A stretch of 64,000 nucleotides of DNA, from the NCBI RefSeq assembly GCF_023065955.2, contig NW_026622874.1:7732001-7796000 (forward strand), written 5' to 3'. The notes below the pieces were generated by a model. The model saw only the letters and a list, made by a program, of their open reading frames with translations, made no database searches and was not told the DNA's origin. The stretch is from Ursus arctos. Lineage: Eukaryota; Chordata; Mammalia; Carnivora; Ursidae. Shown piece after piece: positions 58,740 to 64,000 of this stretch. The position numbers and the translations under genes were made by a program. Within the stretch, counting starts at the first letter, position 1. Each line of letters opens with the position of its first letter.

Positions 58740-59565
58740 TCAGGAATGCAAATGCAGGTAATAACGAGATACTATTCTATACCTATCAGACTGAAAGAGA
58801 AATTTAATTGTGCTGAGTACACTGCTGTCAGGAAGGAAGAATGGAACGCCACCCACTGCTGCTGAGAACGTGAATGCATACAGCCTTTAGAAAGCAGCCC
58901 CATAAAACGTATTGCTGACGCAAATCTGCACAGCCTGCACCCAGCGACCCGCCTCCCGGGGATCCGGCTCATTGAAATAAAGGCACCACCACGTAAGAGC
59001 AGATGTCCAAGTGAAACACGGGCTAAACACTGGAAATACAGTAAGTGCCCATCAGTAGGAGGAGGACGGAACGGGCCGTGGTGTGCGTGCAGCCCTGGGT
59101 CTGAGTCACCGCTGAGCCTAACCTGGAGGGGCTTCCTGGCTGCTACTTGGTGAGAAAAGCACACTGCAGAAAAATGCAAAAGCAAAACCAAGACACACCC
59201 TAAAAAAGTATTCGTGTTTGTAGATGAGCATGAAGGGAACCTACGAAGGACGAAGGCCAGGCTGTTACCACTGGTGCCCCAAGTATGCGGGGGATGCTGG
59301 CAAGCACTATGGCTGGAGAGAACAGTTATACAAAATAGCAACAAAAAACACAGTTTAAGTCGTGGTAAAAAACACAGAACATAAAATGTAATTCCATAGA
59401 ATTCCATTTGTGTACAATTATGCACACATGTGTCCACGGAAAGAGACGTGAAAGTCACCACCAGAACACTGACAGGGGCTATCGCTAGGTGATTTCCTCA
59501 CACCATTGTCGTGCTGTTTGCATTTTTGTAATAAGCATAAAATATTCATATAATCAGGAAAATAG
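58740..59565 (+). repeat. Old L1 (L1M-type) 3' end
   Basis: Shows GAGATACTATTCTATACCTATCAGACTG, AGTGCCCATCAGTAGGAGG, CAGGGGCTATCGCTAGGTG and TTTTGTAATAAGCATAAAATATTC. This is the order expected for ORF2 3' end and 3' UTR of an old L1. Heavily diverged. A 229-codon reverse frame across it is not a gene. Confidence 0.72.
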
Positions 59566-59706
59566 CCCGCAAAGCTCTTTTACCAGGTTTTCTTATTCCC
59601 TGCTTTTCTAACTATTGTCACTCGAAACGCACTACTTCCCAACCAAATAAACCATATCTTAGCAGCAGCTGCTGACTGTACTGGGCTCACCGTTCATTAG
59701 CTTTGA

Positions 59707-60250
59707 GCTGTGTGCATGTGTGTGCATGTGTGTGCCTGTGTGCATGCCTGCCTACCTGTATGTGTGCATGTGTGTGTGCCTGCCTCTGCGTGCATGCATG
59801 TGTGTATGCATGCCTGTGTCTGTGTGCACTCATGTCTGCACATGTGTGTGCATGCCTATCTGTGTGTGTTCCCACCTCTGTGTGCATGCATGTCCGTGTG
59901 CATGTGTGTGGCTGCATGTGCATGTGCCCGTGTTCATGTCTGCACATATGTATATGTGTGCATACATACCTGTGTGTGCATGCCTGCCTATGCATGTGCC
60001 TGTGTGCATTCTTGTCTGCACATGTGTGTGCATGCCTACCTGTGTGTGCATGCCTGCCTATGTATGTGCATGTGTACGTGCCTGGCATGTGTGCATGTGA
60101 GTGCCTGTCTCTGTGCATGCATATACATGTGTATGCATGCCTATGTGTGTGCATTGTGCATTCATGTCTGCCTGTATGTCTGCATGCATGTGCACACATA
60201 TGTGTGCATGTATGTGCATGCCTACCCGTGTGCGCATGTGTGCACATGTG
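59707..60250 (+). repeat. TG/CATG/CCTG complex microsatellite array
   Basis: About 540 bp built from TGTGTGCATG, CCTGCCTA, TGTCTGCACATG and similar units. It contains longer repeated blocks such as TGTCTGCACATGTGTGTGCA (near 59832 and 60014). It is followed by a short (CTCG)n stretch at 60259-60276. A 272-codon open frame crosses the array but is a low-complexity artefact. Confidence 0.92.
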
Positions 60251-60276
60251 TAATATCTCCCTCTCGCTCGCTCGCT

Positions 60277-61599
60277 CACTCTCCAGCCCACCACCATCTG
60301 AACAAGAACATGGAAAGGACCTGGCACCAGAAGGGACGCGGCAAGCTGGTGTCTATACTGAACACACAGGCTCCACACCTACTGCCTTGCTTTGCCCGAA
60401 GAGCCCAGACCTGCAGCTGGGCTGGTGGGGAGCCATGCTGGGTCCAGTGGCACCAGGAGGGGCTGCACCAGAGCACCAAGGAGTCTTTTCCTCGACTATG
60501 ATCTCAGGAGCTGGGTTCTGATAAATCTTTTCCTCATCTTTTATTTCCGGGACCACAGCGTATCCGTCCTCTGAAACCCCACGTGAACAGGAAACTGTTT
60601 ATGAACAGCATGCTAATTTGCTAAAAGAATTTTGCTGTTGTGGCTGCTTAAACTAGAACAGTCCTCCTCCCACCACCACCCCCAACCCCCACCCTACTCT
60701 GCACCAACACAATAGAACAGGTCCTAGAGCCAAAAACAGCTCAACCCAAGGGCAGCAGGGTCAGGGGCTGCCTTCCCAAGTAAGGCAGCGGGGCTGGGCC
60801 CCTGGGCTATGGTGCTCATTTGCATATGGTTTTACATAAATGTATATGTGGGCCTCGAGAGGCCTCATTCCAAGTTTAGAGTCAAATTGGTTAGTCTGTG
60901 CAACTTCTCGGAAGCATGCATCCCGTGAGCCTCCCTGCTTGGTCAGGGTGTGGGGACACACACCTGCTGATGAGCGCAGCTCAGGCGGGGAGATCCCTGG
61001 CCCACGCCCCGGACACAGTATCCCGGGCAAGGTTCCCTGCGCAGCCCGCAAGGACGCCCCAGCCTTGGAAGCTGTTGTGGCGTGGCCAGTGTGGCCGCTG
61101 CCTGCTGTTAAAGAATTCTCTTTCAGGACACTTGGGTTGTGTGCAATGCAGAGGTTCAGCTGCTCCCCCCCCACACACACACAGCACCTGGGGCCCGCAG
61201 AAGAGCACTTTCATAGACAATTACATGTCATACCTGTGGCTCATGTGAACACCTCGAGGGCAGGTGTTCCATACCTCACTTACTGGAAATTTCTGCCAAT
61301 TCAACGGCCTCGAAGTTTCCGTTAAGCACAGGGTACACACTCAGTCCTCCTCCACTTGGATTCGCATTGCGGGAGAATAAAAGCAGTGCAGAGCAAGCCC
61401 CAGACAGGCAACGGACCAGTCGTCCCCGGCGGAAAGCCTCCCCAGCATAAACTGTGTCCAGTGCTCCGGACCGGGGAGAACTGATCATTTTGCAATGAAC
61501 AGAGGGGCCCCTGGGGGTTTCCTTCCTTGGGCCAAGTTTCCCCTGAGTTTCTGTGTATCCAGATGAAGCCAAGTAGGGTTGGAGGTATAAATGTGGGGT
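60277..61599. other. Intronic sequence, no feature recognised
   Basis: Unique sequence after the TG/CATG array, with a short CA run at 61167-61182. Confidence 0.45.
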
Positions 61600-61680
61600 T
61601 CATTATTCATCCAATAAATGACATTGGGCACCTATTACATACCAAGATTTCAGGTACATACTGGAAAATAGGTTTATGTT
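61600..61680 (-). repeat. MIR fragment (reverse)
   Basis: TCATTATTCATCCAATAAATGACATTGGGCACCTATTACATACC resembles the reverse MIR tail. Confidence 0.6.
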
Positions 61681-61684
61681 GGTG

Positions 61685-62030
61685 CATTCATTTCCTAAAG
61701 CTACTGTATCAGATCGCCACAAATGTCACTGCTTAGGCTTACCGTGGAGGCAAGAGTTCTGAAATGGGTCGTACAGCGCTGAGATCAGGTATCAGCCAGG
61801 CTGCACTCCTCCTGGACACTCTGGGGGAGACCCTGTTTTCTCACCACATCACCAGGGCCCTCCTGCCTCCTTTGCCATCGGGCCCAGTAGGTAACCCCTC
61901 CCCATCTCGGAAACCTTAATTGAATCCCATGTGCAAAGTCCCTTTTGCTACATAAAGTAACAGTAGCAGGGGCCAGGGACCAGGCTGTGGGCATCACTGG
62001 GGACCGTTATCCTGCCTACCAGGACCATGA
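61685..62030 (-). repeat. MaLR/MLT-type LTR fragment
   Basis: Reverse orientation of a related LTR. It reads GCATTCATTTCCTAAAGCTACTG, ATCAGATCGCCACAAATG, GGCAAGAGTTCTGAAATG, GATCAGGTATCAGCCAGG and later GGGGACCGTTATCCTGCCTACCA. Confidence 0.72.
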
Positions 62031-63144
62031 CCATTACATTCAAGGGAAGCCCACCTACTTCCGGGCTGGCTGCAGGGGCCAGGGATTCAGAAAGAAAGAA
62101 ACTCAAGGAACAAGGGACAGCGGATTATTCACACTCAGGATAAATCACAACCTCTGGGCCTGCCATTCCCCTCACAAACAGAGGGGCTGAGAAGCTCCTG
62201 GCTCCTCCCGCCCCAGGAAGGACGATCACGATCTGAACGCAGAAGCCGACCAGGCCTGCCTACTGGTTGCCGCGTGCCGAGAGCTCAGGGCGTCCTGCAC
62301 GCCGCTCCTCTCTCCCGAGCTGAATGCCTGCCACCTTCCTCGGCTCCGGAATGCCGCGGGGGCATGCGGGCTAGCCGGTACTGAGCTCTGGATCTGCACT
62401 TAGAGGAGGCAGACACTCCCACTTGCAGGCTGACTAGGAGCCCCAGCTCCAGCAGCACAATGATGCCCGAGCTCTCTGCGCTAGAGGGTGAGTCATGACA
62501 ACATGAATCCTCGTTTCCCATCCCCGATCCTTATATCTGCATCTCCTCCAGAAACATCCCAGGGGAGAGGGGAGGGGAAATGCAGATATTCCTGCTTTAA
62601 GATCCCCTTCATGAGCCCAAACCCTGCTCTTCGCTCCTCAACGGCTCTGAAGACTGAGGATTGTGCTTGGTACCAACAGACATTTGATGAATGAGCCAAT
62701 GAAGGGAAAACACTCTCTACGACCTTTCCTTTGGTGAGCTCACCCCTTCCCCCTAGTTCCACCACCATCTCTAGACCAATACCTCCCGGTCGGACATCCA
62801 CACTCCCTCCCCACCTTCCTCCAAACCTCAAGGTCAGCATGCCCAGAAAAGAACTCATCAACATTCCTCTCCAAAGGCCCTTGCCTGGCTCTGTAACCAG
62901 CACCCCTCAGAGGGGTTCAAAGACTTCAGTGATTTTTAACTCATTTCTTATCCACCTGCCACTGATGCCCTGAGCCAGCCCGACCCCCCCAGACCCTGCC
63001 CTTCCTCTCCCCACACCGGCTGGCTTCCCACCTGCTTTCTCTTTGACCGCTCTGTCACCCAGCCACAAATTCTTGGCTCTGGGCATCTCAGCTCCATCCA
63101 GCCTTTGTCTTCTCCAGGATTGGGGTTAGCACATATTCTCCCAA
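62031..63144. other. Intronic sequence, slightly CpG-enriched at 62200-62400
   Basis: CpGs are somewhat denser at 62220-62380 (GGTTGCCGCGTGCCGAG, GAATGCCGCGGGGGC), but this is too short and weak for a CpG island. CNIH3 exon 1 coding sequence is not present. Confidence 0.4.
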
Positions 63145-63660
63145 GTTGTTTTTTAACAGATTTATTTTTGTAGAGCAATTTTAGTGGTACAGAGCAAAAC
63201 TGAGTGGAAGACACACAGATTTCCCATAGACTCCCCGTCCCCACCCATGTATGGCCTCCCCATTATCAATGTCCCCACCAGAGTGGGACATTTGTTCAAC
63301 GGACGAACCTACATCAACACACCAGAGGCACCCCAAAGTGCACTGCTCACATGAGGGTTCACTCGGGGTGCTATGCATTCTGAGGGTCTGGACACAGGTC
63401 TAATGACAGGGGTCCCCCATCGCAGCGCCACTCCGAGTAGTTTCTCGGCCCTCGAAATCCCCCGTGCTCTGCCTGTTCACCCCTCCCTCCCCCGACACCG
63501 GGCCACCCCTGACCTTTTCTTGTCCCCACAGCTTTGCCTTTTCCAGAATCACAGAGGATGGAGCCCTTCCAGACTGTCCTCTTCCACTTAGTAACAAGCA
63601 TTTAAGGTTCTTCCCTGTCTCTTCGTGGCTCGGTAGCTCATTTCTTTTAAGTTCTGGCAA
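63145..63660 (-). repeat. L1 3' region fragment
   Basis: Reverse-oriented old L1: TGTAGAGCAATTTTAGTGG, CCCATTATCAATGTCCCCACCAGAGTGG, GAGGGTTCACTCGGGGTGC, TGTTCACCCCTCCCTCCC, CAGCTTTGCCTTTTCCAGAATC and CATTTAAGGTTCTTCCCTGTCTC. Confidence 0.82.
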
Positions 63661-64000
63661 GTGTCTGAGTTACACCTTCTCCTGGGGGCTCGGAGGCAGC
63701 TCACTGATGTGGTTCCTGTGGTGAGCTTCAGTCTTGGGTGGGAACTTCCTGCCACCGTGCTGGCCATGCCAAACCAAGTCCCCAGCAGCAATGTTTAGCC
63801 ACCTTCTGTTTACCCGAGTACCCCGCGGGGTACTGGGGGTCGATCAGACATTCATGTTTCACCAGTCCCTACTCAGAGATCATACTCCACAGACAAGCCA
63901 TGCCAGACTCCTGACGAGTTCTCCCGAATGCACCCTGACCGTCTGGACTAATCTCTCCGTCCTTCTCCTCCTGTCCATCTGTCAAGATGCTCCGGCCCAC

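Larger units (their letters stand above)
38417..64000 (-). other. CNIH3: CNIH3 intron 1 (partial, continues right of the window)
   Basis: All sequence upstream of exon 2 in the CNIH3 sense. Exon 1 should encode MAFTFAAFCYML and the rest of helix 1 and usually lies in a CpG island. Neither the coding sequence nor a CpG island is seen, so the intron is longer than 25.5 kb. It contains the full-length L1, a hAT-like element, SINEs and LTR fragments annotated separately. Confidence 0.8.

Noticed and set aside
58772..59461. 229-codon frame on the minus strand
   Set aside because: Crosses an old plus-strand L1 3' end in antisense. Composition is not protein-like and no family is recognised.
59703..60521. 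272- and 263-codon open frames, Cys/His/Met-rich, on the plus strand
   Set aside because: They are translations of a TG/CATG microsatellite. Open frames appear in several overlapping phases and have no domain.
62200..62400. CNIH3 promoter CpG island with exon 1
   Set aside because: CpG enrichment is weak and the exon 1 coding sequence (MAFTFAAFCYML in reverse complement) is absent.

Overview
This is eukaryotic, mammalian DNA and almost certainly from a carnivoran (dog-like, bear, seal or weasel lineage). The main evidence is a set of eight tRNA-Lys-derived CAN-SINE copies plus one head fragment on both strands, many with clear target-site duplications, and a full-length carnivore-type LINE-1. 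MIR, L2, MER5-like, MaLR-like and retroviral LTR repeats fill much of the rest. There are no bacterial operons, CRISPR arrays, phage genes or long host ORFs.

The only host protein-coding gene I can support is CNIH3 (cornichon family AMPA receptor auxiliary protein 3), on the minus strand. Two coding exons are visible with good splice sites: exon 2 (38348-38416, 23 codons, residues 28-50) and exon 3 (34044-34091, 16 codons, residues 51-66). They join in phase 0. Intron 2 is complete at 4256 bp. Everything right of exon 2 (to 64000) is intron 1, and everything left of exon 3 (to 1) is intron 3. I looked for exon 1 (start codon and first membrane helix) and exon 4 (further membrane segments) and did not find them, so both probably lie outside the window.

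Intron 3 (1-34043) holds two retroviral solo-type LTRs near the left end, a row of MER5-like fragments, MIR and L2 pieces, five CAN-SINEs, simple repeats, and a processed ferritin light chain (FTL) pseudogene at 25327-26389 on the plus strand. The pseudogene has a perfect 13-bp target-site duplication and keeps the whole 5' UTR iron-responsive element. A later CAN-SINE split its 5' UTR. Intron 2 holds an old L1 3' end. Intron 1 (38417-64000) holds a hAT-like element, three more CAN-SINEs and one SINE head fragment, a 151-nt pure-purine tract, a 6.6-kb full-length but dead L1 (46987-53618) nested inside an older repeat, an ERV LTR with twin polyadenylation signals, and a 540-bp TG/CATG array.

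I found no previously undescribed biological system. The points most worth following are the CNIH2/3-specific 16-residue exon with a weak 5' splice site, the ferritin pseudogene with a preserved IRE and inserted SINE, the inverted SINE pair at 26473-26872, and the templated-insertion-like inverted repeat at 54301-54376.
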